Assembly: GCA_964019155.1 (NCBI GenBank)
Contig: OZ025244.1
Span: 75,691,273 to 75,755,272, forward strand
DNA length: 64,000 nucleotides
Direction: 5' to 3'
Source of the DNA: Osedax fenrisi
Lineage: Eukaryota > Annelida > Polychaeta > Sabellida > Siboglinidae
The notes beneath the pieces were generated by a model. It was not told the origin of the DNA, searched no databases, and saw only the letters and a list, made by a program, of their open reading frames with translations. Made by a program: the position numbers and the translations under genes. Each line of letters begins with the position of its first letter. Position 1 is the stretch's first letter. Positions 42,201-52,394 of this stretch are shown piece by piece.

Positions 42201-43691
42201 ATTAATTTTATTACAATAATATCAATATACAAAATCTCATTCTCGTAGCTATTAGTTGATCATAATAACAAAATATCACAATATAATGTTTCAAAAATTA
42301 TATACTTTATTTATTAATATATATATATATATACAAATATACCTACAATTTATACAAATGATTAATTTGAAAATTAAATTTAAAAAAAATTAAATTTTAA
42401 ATTAATATTAAAATAATTATATCATAATACATTATTTTAAGTATTTAGCATTATATGAATCTAAAAAAAATAATATATCTAATAATGATTATAAATATTA
42501 AACATTAAACATTAAACTACTAAATTAGTCGCTAGGTTAAGTAATTATATATGTAATTGTATATTATCATCGATATAAAAATTAAAATAATACTTTCTTT
42601 ATATCGATGTATATTATATGAAAAATTTAGATAAATTGTATGTAAATAACAAAGAAATATTATAAATATGACTAATTCAAAATGGGTGTGTCTTAATTAA
42701 TCATTAGAATGTTAATACAATATTTTACAATTATTGTTTGATAGTGTATCTTAGATTTGCTATTACTGCCTATATTAAATAATATTAATAATAACTGAAA
42801 TATCAAAATATATTCTAATGTTCAATTTAAATGTAATTTTCATGGTTGTTAAGTTTTTTTGATCAAAAAAACCATGGTTTATATAGTTTTTTATATTTGT
42901 TTACATACAATTATTGATAAATATATTAATTTAAATACTATAGTATCATTTAATATAAGTATCGATATTATTAATAATTAAAAGAATTTACTAGCTCTAG
43001 AATTTTATATTATAATATAAATTAATAAAAATATATACAACAATTTATTTTATATTTCATTTATCATTTGGTATTTAATTTTAAACATGCCTGGCTCAAG
43101 AAAAATAAAATTTGGAAAGAATTTACTGAAATAAGTTATTTCAAGATTTATCAGTTATTTCAAATAAGTGATAAATCTAGAAAGGATTGTAGGCTAAATG
43201 TAAAAAGTGCAATACAACTATTGAAGGCAGCCATATGTAGAAAGTATAATGAAGGAAGGACATTATAGAAAATGTAAATCATAAGAGATATACTATCGGC
43301 TAATTGTTCTAGTGCAGGGGTGCAGAGAATATGTTATTTATTTGGACTCGTACAAAGTAAATTGAGAAATTGTCTACGAAATAAAAGGCTGCCAAATTAG
43401 TCTTTTTATATAGAGTACTAAATTATACTTAATTCTTTTTATCATTATTCTGTATTTGTTAATTTTTTATTATTTTTCTAAATAAATATTTCTTGACATG
43501 TATTTTATATTTTAATTTATATCATATTAATATCTCAGAAAATTTGAAATTAAATTTAATGAACATATATTACATATATGAAATTCAATAAAACAATTTA
43601 TTAATACAAATTATTTAATAAATAAAATATAAAATATAAAACCAAATAAACCCAAACCCAAACCCAACAACCCAGCATGTATTCTATTATC

Positions 43692-43754
<63 letters not shown>

Positions 43755-46700
43755 GATTGATAGTATAATAAGTTATTATTAATAACACTACATATATAGT
43801 GTAAGATAAGCGATAAGAAGATAAAGATGATGGTGAAGTCATTAAAACCGAATAAAGATCTTGGAATATATGCCTATGCTATCAAATATGACTTCAAGAA
43901 GGTTCATTTAATGATATAACAACATAACCTCTCATTGCATATTATATGTGTGTATATATTATATCTTTATTTTATATTATAACTTTTATATATTTTGTCC
44001 AACTATATAAAAACATTTAATTTGATAAATTTAAGCTTTTACTATTTACAGAATATTCCAATTATCATTTTCTTGAGAACAGGGTAGAACTAGATGATAT
44101 TTGCTTCTAGCTCATAGCTTGCTACTTCATGAGTTATATCTGCAATGTACATATCTTTAATATACATATATTATAATTCAATTTAGTTTAGAATAATATA
44201 TTTGTATATTGTGATATAGGAATGGAAAATATAAATAATTAATTTGAAAATATAAATAATAATTAACTAATATATATATATATTAGAATTATAAATTTAA
44301 AAAATATATATTTTCAACTTTTAAAATGTAAATGAATTCACCACACAATAATAAGCGGTTGCGAGGCTCTTCAAGTGAGGCTAGGCTGATGTTGTTATAG
44401 AAGTATCAAGATGTCAGCCTAAGTGTGGCTGCCTCTTCCCAAGTATCACACTACAGAACTATCTGTTCACTATAACAGGACATCACTCCGAGCACTTCTG
44501 AGAAACAGAAGATAGATCATCTGACCTACTGTAACCTCTCTGACCTTGTGGAAGGGGACAACCTCAATAAAGTGGTGTTGGGACGGGTTCTTACCTATAG
44601 AAATGAGGAGGATAACTTTGCAAAGTTTGTAAGAATACCATACATGTATACCTGAATTAATATTCATATCTTAGTATGCTAATTTATTACACATTTATTT
44701 TAATTAATATATTATACGTGATATTCTAGAAATTCTTCTTTTGTAATTTTAATAATCTATTTATTTATAATATGTATATTTTTAAATTATAAAAAATTAT
44801 TGATTTTATATATTTAATAAATATGTATTACTGCTTTCTATGCAAGCATTATAAATTATAATTTATAATTGGTTATTAGTAAATTTAGAATAAATTTATA
44901 AAGTGTTAATATTTACCCATATTGCAACAGCCCATTCTAATGCACCTACCCATTACATATAATAACATCGACTGAGATACCATGAGAACAACCACCACCA
45001 CCACCACATAGGTATTCATTAAGGTAAACCTCCCTAGTGTATGCTAATGCTATAGATTTAAATATCATTATATATTATTAAGTGACACATTATTTAAAAA
45101 TAAATACATACATTTGCTTTTAGTTAATATTATATTGTATTGTACAATTTTCTTGTAATATAGAAACAATTATATTTGAAACCTATTAGAATTATCGTGT
45201 GAAATATGAACCGCATTCAATCTACCACCCTGCACCTATCCCCGCACCCTCCACCTAACCCTGCACCCTGCACCTGACACCTGACACCTAACCCTGCACC
45301 CTCCACCTCACATCTGACACCTAACCCCCCACCCTCCACCTAACCCTGCACCTTCCACCTCACACCTGACACCTAAACCTACCCCTGCACCCTACACCTA
45401 CCACTGCACCCTTCACCTGATACCCCGCACCCTCCACTATAGACCGTTTGTGCTAGCAGACAGATCAATGTGCGTGTGTATCAATGTATACAACATAGGG
45501 CGTGATGATTACCTGAAGGTAGGAGATGCAGTAGCTATCTATGAACCTAGCGTATCGTTTGTTGACATCGACGATATAGGACCACATGTAAGTAGCACTT
45601 GTTTCATTAGCACTTCCATAATCATAAAACATATCATTTAATAAATTTATAATATAATTAATTAAACAATCGTAATATTATATTATTATTTATATTATGC
45701 CATTTTTTTGAATAGTGAAGTAGGAGTTGTACAGTTGGTATTATATATAGTTGTATTGTAATAGTAGCATAGGATTTATATTATTTGATCATTAAAATAA
45801 CAAATTAAAATTGTTCTAAAATAAAGTTTATTTTATTTGATTCCTTACTTAATATTTAATTTATTTGTAATTAATTTTGTATAGAAAAAATTCAATCTAT
45901 TTATATAAAATGTTAAGATTATTATCAGGATAACAAATTTCTAAATATTAAATAGTTTTAGCAAAACTGAGTTCAAAAACTATTTTTCTGTATAATTCCA
46001 GTAGAAAATAACCTTAATACGTAGGTATATATAATTATGACATAATTTATATATGATACAAATATGTATTGATACAGGAGTCCATTAAAATAGACCTTAA
46101 GCCTCCCCTTAGCCTTAATACCCTATCACAGTGTACACACTGATCACATTTACCAGATGTAGGAAAATATATGTCTATTCAGAATACTTGTCATGATAGA
46201 ACTATTATCTGTATTCAGTCACTTTTTGTTGTATACACATTATATAGTACAACAGTATTACAATAGAACATTCATAATATATATATATATATATCATTAT
46301 ATATATATATTTATACATATATCTAATAATATATATATTTTTTTTAAATTATTATTTATAAATAACCTTATGAAACTATTTGAGATATTATTTTTATAAT
46401 ATTCAACTGTAATGATATCCATATAAATATATTTTCTATAAATCATAGAAATTATCAAAAAATATCAAATATATTTTCCTATAGAGCACCGAATGCATAC
46501 ACACCTAGAGTAAAAATATTGAACACTGAGTAATATGCGTTTGAAATTTCATAGCATAATATTTGTAATAATTATTTCTTAACTTTTATAAACTTATATA
46601 TTATCTGTCACATTATATTTATAAATGACTATAATGATGTGTATAATATATAATAGTATCTATATAATAATGTTCTATAATAAATATTACTATATTTAAT

Positions 46701-47704
46701 TATATAAAAATGTATATATAAATTAAAAATATTTCTACTATTTATCAGATTTTTTGTTCTCTTTTTACTGACCATATTTATGATAAATAAGTAACTAAAT
46801 ATGTTCAATAATAATAGTAGTAAATAATAATAGTATATAAATGTATGCAAATGATACAGTATTAGTAAATAATAAGAATAGAATATAATAAATAATGAAC
46901 TGTCACAATTGAATATCAAATAGAAATGGCAATGTATCTAAAATATAAAAAGAAAGTGTCTCTTTTAAAATATTGCATTGGTTTATACAGAGAATGTGAT
47001 TACAAATCATAAAAAAGACATTATAAATATAAATAATCTAAACAAATGGTTTTTTTTAAAAATAAATCTGCAATATATAAGCTATAACAATTATAAAATA
47101 AAATGTATTGCTTGAAGATTTTATTATATTTTATTATAATTTACATTTTTCTAAATATAGAAGGTTCATAAAAATATGTTTTTATGTGCTTTATATGTCG
47201 TTTTTGGATGCAAATTTGTCATAGATACTAAATTACACAAGTAAATGATAGTTTTATGGGATATTTTTTTTTTAATGATATTTAACTCATCAAGTAAAGA
47301 ATATGTATTTATATATAATTATGACTATCATATTAATAAGTACGTAATGTTATACATACTTGTTGAATCACACTGTACATTGCACTTAAATATAGCGTAA
47401 CTGATTCTCGTACATTCAACAGAAGATCTCTTACAAGAACCTTCGTATAGAAACTACAGCTCAAATGTGCGTTAACGGACACAAAGTTAACGAGGCTAAG
47501 TATCCCGCTGGTAAGGTGACCAAGGAAGACCTTAAGGAGAGCCCCACCCCCACCCCTTCTCATAAGTTGCCACGGGGGCGCGCTAAACCTCGTGTGACAC
47601 CAGGGGGTGATAAATTCACAACCGGTTGGAATGATTCCTGGATGAAAGTTCGACTGCCCAATGAAAATGAGTGGAGGATGGGTCTTGACTTCAAAACCAC
47701 CTGA
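32122..47704 (+). CDS. TTC5: Tetratricopeptide repeat protein 5 (TTC5/Strap), complete, with N-terminal extension
   Basis: Ten exons: 32122-32974, 33380-33464, 35400-35553, 39856-40006, 40605-40696, 41085-41138, 41521-41718, 44479-44624, 45443-45587, 47423-47704. They sum to 2160 nt, 719 residues plus TGA, with every junction in phase. Residues from about 242 follow TTC5: the N-terminal helix (EEVTALYGYKDEY), TPR helices (NWEAWFLMGNHYYKLDKFS, LNLGNSYIALYF, FSMALKCYEKSMAYEPSWPP) and the C-terminal OB-fold (NLNKVVLGRVLTYR, YNIGRDDYLKVGDAVAIYEP, NLRIETT). TTC5 is known as a p300/JMY stress co-factor and as the ribosome-bound reader of nascent tubulin that triggers tubulin mRNA decay. Vertebrate TTC5 is about 440 residues; the extra length here is mainly N-terminal. 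AATAAA lies 78 bases past the stop. Confidence 0.9.
33010..33379. other. TTC5 intron 1, AT-rich
   Basis: A short intron between the donor at 32975 and the acceptor TTATAG at 33374-33379. It holds TA-rich sequence and nothing else recognisable. Confidence 0.6.
33380..35553 (+). CDS. TTC5: TTC5 exons 2 and 3
   Basis: Exon 2 (33380-33464) reads AYRATKLMIDEPEMSLLRGK and CYCLTEQ. Exon 3 (35400-35553) reads HYTKTEGYLARACKMLYQ and NWEAWFLMGNHYYKLDKFSN, a first clear TPR pair. The join CA/A makes Gln and keeps the alignment to TTC5 (LTGKAL...AEELL...VEAWNQLGEVY). Both the donor of exon 2 and the acceptor of exon 3 sit inside tandem arrays of their own sequence. Confidence 0.85.
33440..33590 (+). repeat. 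43-bp repeat copying exon end and donor, three copies plus a remnant
   Basis: The unit GCAAATGTTATTGTTTAACT plus GAACA/GTTAGTCAGCC starts at 33440, 33483 and 33526. It covers the last 25 exonic bases and the first 18 intronic ones. All three copies keep the GTTAGT donor. A fourth, decayed copy near 33569 has GC for GT. Because 43 is not a multiple of three and TGA follows in the read-through frame, only the first donor preserves TTC5. Confidence 0.93.
34212..35411 (+). repeat. 45-bp minisatellite of a complete 3' splice site, about 27 copies
   Basis: Each unit carries ATACTAAAC (branch-point-like), a C/T tract and CCCGCAG or CCCACAG, then AAAACACTATAATAC, nearly identical to the first bases of exon 3. 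The last unit's CAG at 35397-35399 is the acceptor that fits the phase. All units appear to keep the CAG. Splicing to an earlier copy would read into TAA of ATGTAA in the same unit. A few units lack the CCTATGTAAAC segment. The GGG-rich minus-strand frames are artefacts. Confidence 0.95.
35554..36275. other. TTC5 intron 3, left part
   Basis: AT-rich, with imperfect repeats of AAAATAAACGAAAAACAATC type between 35920 and 36110. No coding sequence is recognised. Confidence 0.55.
36276..39783. mobile_element. Foldback-like DNA element with about 965-bp inverted arms
   Basis: The left end GGGTGAAATTCCAAGTGAAA mirrors the right end, which reads TTTCACTCGGAATGACCC on the plus strand. The arms pair through 36276-36386 plus 36992-37845 on the left and about 38815-39783 on the right, for example CAGCTGTTTTCATGAAATA-type blocks near 37783 and 38885. 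The central 970 bp is unpaired and has no transposase frame. The element is flanked by TA repeats, so the target duplication (perhaps TA) cannot be read. The arms differ by many substitutions, so the insertion is old. It lies in TTC5 intron 3. Confidence 0.8.
36387..36991. mobile_element. 605-bp TTAA-flanked MITE nested in the foldback arm
   Basis: The ends are TTAAGGGGACGCGATACCAT and, reversed, ATAGTATCGCGTCCCCTTAA: a 14-bp inverted repeat with TTAA on both sides, as expected for piggyBac-type transposition. The opposite foldback arm lacks this segment and has only TTTAA-like sequence at the matching point, so it behaves like an empty site. There is no coding capacity. Confidence 0.8.
39856..41138 (+). 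CDS. TTC5: TTC5 exons 4 to 6
   Basis: Exon 4 (39856-40006): EVLRALSMTLRRLRFTTDQQ then IEYAKKALNVDLNSGLNW. Exon 5 (40605-40696): LNLGNSYIALYFCHNQHHG and INSYKRA. Exon 6 (41085-41138): EADVTMKHNPDLYYSMAM. They follow TTC5 (VSLQNLSMVLRQL, SWYILGNSYLSLYF, SNPDLHLNRA) in order. Donors are GTTAGT, GTTAGT and GTTTGC. The exon 5 acceptor (AACGCAG) follows a small repeat of ACACCCCACCTCC. Confidence 0.88.
41128..41202 (+). repeat. Duplicated exon 6 end plus donor
   Basis: An 18-bp stretch, GTATGGCTATGGTTTGCA, spanning the exon 6 / intron boundary (41128-41145), recurs exactly at 41185-41202, inside the intron. The second copy keeps the GTTTGC donor. Confidence 0.9.
41365..41520 (+). repeat. Three tandem copies of the exon 7 splice acceptor region
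   Basis: Units of about 46-59 bp share AACCCCTACTA, then CATTACCCCTG and CTTACATACCCCA. Only the last ends in CCCCAG, the acceptor at 41519-41520; the two earlier copies read CCCCAA at that point. Confidence 0.85.
41521..41718 (+). CDS. TTC5: TTC5 exon 7, last TPR helices
   Basis: Reads AYQYNADFSMALKCYEKSMA, YEPSWPPPKHQYRQLVSLLL and RIHDSINTKASASGHML. It aligns with the TTC5 stretch ending in ALDPAWPEP and the following helix. The exon end is set at the GTAAGC donor (41719); two in-phase GTAG donors just upstream would remove one or two valines. Confidence 0.85.
41719..44478. other. TTC5 intron 7, AT-rich
   Basis: This 2.8-kb intron has a TA tract (43697-43750). The open frame at 43068-43268 has no recognisable domain and is taken as chance. 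A less AT-rich patch at 43800-43930 shows no conserved reading frame. No transposon ends were found. Confidence 0.5.
44479..47704 (+). CDS. TTC5: TTC5 exons 8 to 10, OB-fold and tail
   Basis: Exon 8 (44479-44624) carries HLTYCNLSDLVEGDNLNKVV and LGRVLTYRNEEDNFA. Exon 9 (45443-45587) carries FVLADRSMCVCINVYNIGRD and KVGDAVAIYEPSV. Exon 10 (47423-47704) carries ISYKNLRIETTAQMCVNGHK, then a Lys/Pro/Gly-rich tail and TGA. This is the TTC5 C-terminal OB-fold (LQPGVNSGAVILGKV, YNIVQSWGVLIGDSVAIPEP, VRVETPLLLVVNG). The 60-residue tail after the OB-fold (TPTPSHKLPRGRAKPRVTPG, then TGWNDSWMKVRLP) is longer than in vertebrates and unmatched. Confidence 0.88.
45215..45442 (+). repeat. Irregular C-rich array leading into the exon 9 acceptor
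   Basis: About ten imperfect copies of GCACCCTCCACCTAACCCT and GACACCTGACACCTAAC. The last reads CACCCTCCACTATAG, the acceptor at 45441-45442. Upstream copies have CACCTAAC where the true site has CACTATAG. Confidence 0.8.
45588..47422. other. TTC5 intron 9, AT-rich
   Basis: No coding signal or clear transposon. Tyr/Phe/Ile-rich short frames reflect AT composition. The acceptor is TTCAACAG at 47415-47422. Confidence 0.5.
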
Positions 47705-47781
47705 TCCAGTTCCCTGATTCTCTATCTCTCTCTCTATCTCTCTCTTTATCTCATTCGATACTCACTAGTACATAACTTTGT

Positions 47782-47787
47782 AATAAA
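47782..47787 (+). terminator. Poly(A) signal AATAAA of TTC5
   Basis: The hexamer lies 78 bases after the TGA and after a TCTC repeat in the 3' UTR, with T-rich sequence following. Confidence 0.75.
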
Positions 47788-50700
47788 TTTATACTTAATT
47801 TTCGTAATGTGTTATTTACTCAATTGTATGTTCTTTGTTGAAATTTGCAATAAAAGAGAATAGACTAATACATTTAGTACGATCAGTAAGTTAACCCATA
47901 TCAATATAATATAATTTTATCTACAATATGATATCTATATTATATTTGATCATTTAGATAATGTAAATATTGTTCATGTTTTTTCTAATTTAATAATTTA
48001 CCATATACGAGTAATGATTTGCTAATATTTCATTAACTCATACACCTATATTGTTATCATGTAAAAGATTCAAAGAATAATGGTTTCCAAAGAATAATTA
48101 TCATATTTGATGTATATTTGTATTAATGTTTTTTTATAAATATAAAATATGTTATTTTTATCTTATAGATTTTTCTACAAGTTATGCACATATATTTAGA
48201 AACAAACATGGACAAATTATGATATAATCATACATATACTATGACAATATACTAACGCATTTAAATACATTTATACATTATTACTATATTAAATTTATGT
48301 TGTTTATATGCATAAATTAAATATTTATTTTAATTATATCCACTTTTATTATATTTTCACCATTTCATTGAACATATGAATAATGTCCTGAAATATATGT
48401 ATATGGCAGGCATATGTTTAAGATCACATGTAAAATATACATCATATTTATAGAAACTAAAATATCATGATTATAAATAATATAAAACAATATATATATA
48501 TATATTAAAAACTAAATCTAATTTTAACATATTTTAATTGCCATATTCATGAGTTACATTTCACATTCGTGTAGCATTGTAATGATAATATTTTAAATGT
48601 CGATAATCTCTAAAAAAAAAATGATTTAATGTCGAAAAAAAAGTGTTTTTATTATTAAAAATAAATAAATAAGAGTAAAAGAAACTTAATAATTATATTA
48701 CACAAATTGTTATCCAATTTTATAAATAATTTCATATTAAATGTAATTTTATATAATTTGTATTACTGAAAGTTGCATAGATATGATAGATATACATAGC
48801 TATGTAATTCATGAAAGTGTTGTTTATGTTTATTTAAAATATTAAAAAAATTACTGCTATAGCAAATATATATTAATTAAATATAGCAAATACATTTATT
48901 TAAATAAATTGGATATTGTAACAATAGAACATTTGAATACTAAATTAAACATTACTAATATAATTATTCCTGGTATCTATAAATCACCCATATCAAATAT
49001 AAATTTATTTTCAATTAATTAATTTAATAATCATTGATATGGTTATTAATATTTATTAAAGGGTAATCAGTGATTACTAATTAATTACTTTTAACAAGAA
49101 CATCTGTGCTATATTGAAAGATAAATCTTTGGTATTTCTATCTAGGAGTCATTACAAAATGTGTTTTTTCATAAATGTAATTATTAAATTAATTATAAAT
49201 CAACGATTAATTCTCTCAGCAACTGCAGAGTGCATACAAGAGCTTGGAATTTGCTTCGGCTAAATCTAAGCCTATTTATTATAAATAGTGATACTCTTAA
49301 TATTAAAATAAATTGTTATGCTACAACATACATAAAGGAGATATATATCCATGAATGATATCATTCATTTTAAAGTAGTTTTTCTATTTTTCGTTTTATA
49401 ATTATAAAGTAAATATTTGTAACTTTATTTGGGTATTTGCAAATTGATCATGATCTTACCTGCTGTATAATTATTTGATATTCTAGGTGTGAGGAGATAT
49501 CAAACAATCAATATACAGGGACCGTCCATCCTTCACGGATATACTCCTATAAAGGCCTGACCAACCAAATACCTCTTCTCTGGGTTATTTGATGATTGTA
49601 TTCAGCTTGTTTGTTTATAATACCAAATATTGCTTTGTTATTATTTTATTCACTTTAGGTGTGTGTAAATAATAACTTATTTTTATATATTATTATTCTT
49701 TATATATTTCTATCATTATTATTTATTGTTAAACATCGTTTTGAATCTATTCAATAAACTATTATCTATCTATCTATCTATCTATAAAACATTGCAATGT
49801 CATGACCTCCTACAGTAATACTGATCACAATATAATGATCTCAATCCGAGGTCACACTAGAAACACAGCCATTCTAATTCACAAATGTCTTTTTATATTT
49901 GATGATATCTATAGAGCTAATGGAGCTAGAGAGATCTCTGTGTATAGTATTTCTCTAGCTCTGTGTATAGAGCTAATGGAGGATATTAGGTTTACAGATT
50001 ACAATAATATATCCATACAAAATAAATAACATTATCATCATGATGAATATTTCATATTGAAAATATAAAATTAAGAATCAAACAATGTGGTATATTAAAT
50101 ATATCTAAACACATCTAAACAAATAATATATTTATAAGATTTATATATAAAAATATCATAATATACACAATATTATATTACGAAATTTGTTAAAACTATT
50201 AATCAAATAAGACCCTTTATTATTCATTTATTTCTTATTATAATTATTTTTGTGCATTTATAAATATATTAAAATATTTGTGTAGTTATTAGTGATGATA
50301 TTTAGGTCAACAACATTATACAATATAAGTACTGATGTGATAACTATTATCCCTTCAATACTAAACAAACATGATAAATACTAATAAAATAACTCTCATG
50401 ACCTATGTTCAGTGATCCATAGGTTTTTACTACCTATGGTAATAAGTTATTATATTATATATTATAAACCGTCCAGTAAAAACAAGTTATTGCCATGGTA
50501 ATAAAAACTAGTTGTCATATATAATTAAATCTAATATTATCTATATTATAAACCTACCATTGTCAATATAATTTATATAAATTTAACATATATATATTAA
50601 ACAGAACTAATAATATTTTCATTGAGACATTATTTTAATGTATTCATTGTTTTATTTTATACCATAATTAAATAGATATTGTTAATTATATATATATATA

Positions 50701-52200
50701 TATATATAGAATATTTTTTATAGACACCAAAATTCAGTATAGATAAAAAAATAAATTAACTATAAATGTCATAATTAAAGCAGAGTGATCAAATGTTTGG
50801 TCACATTTTAAATAAAGCTCCTAGATTAATTAGCCATAACATTTAAATATAAATGAATCAATATTACTTTAAATTTCAATATACAATTTTTTTAAAGGAA
50901 TTATATTTTATGAGTACTATGTTTTTGCCAGTTTTTACAGTTAATAAACATGGTAGATAGGTTTTTGACGCTTTTTACCATTTTACCAGGTAAAATGAGG
51001 TTTTTGCCAAAAATAATGTAACCCTGCCTATTTTTTTTAATATAAACGGATTCATAATATATATATATATTCACATTTGTTTATCTATATCTGTATATTT
51101 TATATTATCTTATTGATAAATTTATTTATTCATTAAGGGCCGGCGTTTACATGTAAAAGATAGGGAAAAATAGCTATTTTTTATCTTTTCTATTTATAAG
51201 TATTTTTATATAATTTTTTTTAAATTATCTAGATAACATTCATCTCTAGTTATATAGGTACATTATAAAATAATAAATGTATTATTAATTAAAGAAAAGT
51301 TAATTATAATATTGAAATTATTTAAAAATAAATTAATTACCAATTTTTTTGATTATTTTTCAAATAATTATATTTACGTTATCTTACCTATATACCTATA
51401 TAATAATAACCATATATTAGGTATATACTCAGAAAATGTTATAAAGATTAATATAAGAGTTCATAAAATATAGAAATTAAAAAAAAAACAGAGATATTGG
51501 CATCTAAAGTTTTACTTGCATGTTTTCTAATTATTAAATCCCACCATTTTTAATAGGGGTATGATTAAACTTCGTATTTGAGGCACTTATGTTTAATTGT
51601 ATATGATATTTTATACATCATTTTAAAGATAATGAATTAAATTTACATATTTCAATATAAAAAAAATGTTCCCTAAAAAATAAAAACAAAGGTTACGACC
51701 TTAATATATTTTTATTTGATATCACATTCATTTTCAAGTTCTAAAAATGTTTTTTTTCGTTACATTTTAATAATCTTATTCATAATTATTACTTAATTAC
51801 TATTACTTTCTCTTCAAATCAATCAATATGAAATATTGATTAATATATTTTATTAACAGGTTATAATAACTGATAAAATATAATAAAGTAAAATGTGAAA
51901 GTTATAAATAATCGAAATATTATTTATGCATTGCTTACATAATAATAATAATAATAATATTGATATTGATAGTAATATTGAATAACAAATAATACAGATG
52001 CTTTACAAATTCGTAGTACGTATGTGTTTATATACAATTCTACGCTTATGGAATCATATTCGTTTTCTAATGCTCTTTTTCAAAAGGGGGTGTATACAGA
52101 GTTGAGCATTGATGGTATTTACACATGGTATTTACATGAATCAATTCATCAATCATCGCAGATAGGTGGTATCTAGAGGGGAATGGTGATTGCGGGTTAC
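47788..52200. other. Intergenic AT-rich region between convergent genes
   Basis: TTC5 (plus) and the E3 ligase (minus) converge on this 4.6-kb gap. A possible orphan terminal exon, CTCTCAG followed by 23 codons (QLQSAYKSLEFASAKSKPIY...) and TAG near 49220-49290, has an acceptor and a nearby AATAAA, but no upstream exons could be linked. A (TATC)n tract is at 49765-49784. The open frame at 49802-50029 shows no known domain. Confidence 0.45.
51136..51703. mobile_element. Degenerate relative of the TTAA-flanked MITE
   Basis: It starts TTAAGGGCCGGCGTTTACAT and ends GGTTACGACCTTAA. It shares internal blocks with the MITE at 36387-36991: GTTTACATGTAAAA followed by an AAAAATAGCTATTTTT-like block near the left end, and CATTTTAAAGATAAT near the right end. 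It is about 570 bp with worn terminal repeats. Confidence 0.65.
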
Positions 52201-52388
52201 TAGATAACTTCATATTTATTATTATTAATATATATGATAAATGAATATTAAATAATACTTATATATATATATATTGATTTACATTATATAATGAAAAATC
52301 ATATGATAATTATATAATATATTATAAATTACTTATTCTAACGATATTATTACGGTGTCACTACCTGCACTAGGTGTCACTACCAACA

Positions 52389-52394
52389 TTTATT
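52389..52394 (-). terminator. AATAAA overlapping the E3 stop codon
   Basis: On the minus strand the end reads CTCGAATAAATG, so the TAA stop lies inside an AATAAA hexamer. Another AATAAA-type signal lies about 175 nt further on, near 52216. Either could be used. Confidence 0.45.

Noticed and set aside
43068..43268. 66-codon frame in TTC5 intron 7
   Set aside because: No recognisable motif, no splice link, and length compatible with chance.
49802..50029. 75-codon frame between the convergent genes
   Set aside because: Overlaps a local inverted repeat (GAGCTAATGGAGCTAGAGAG region) and has no known domain.
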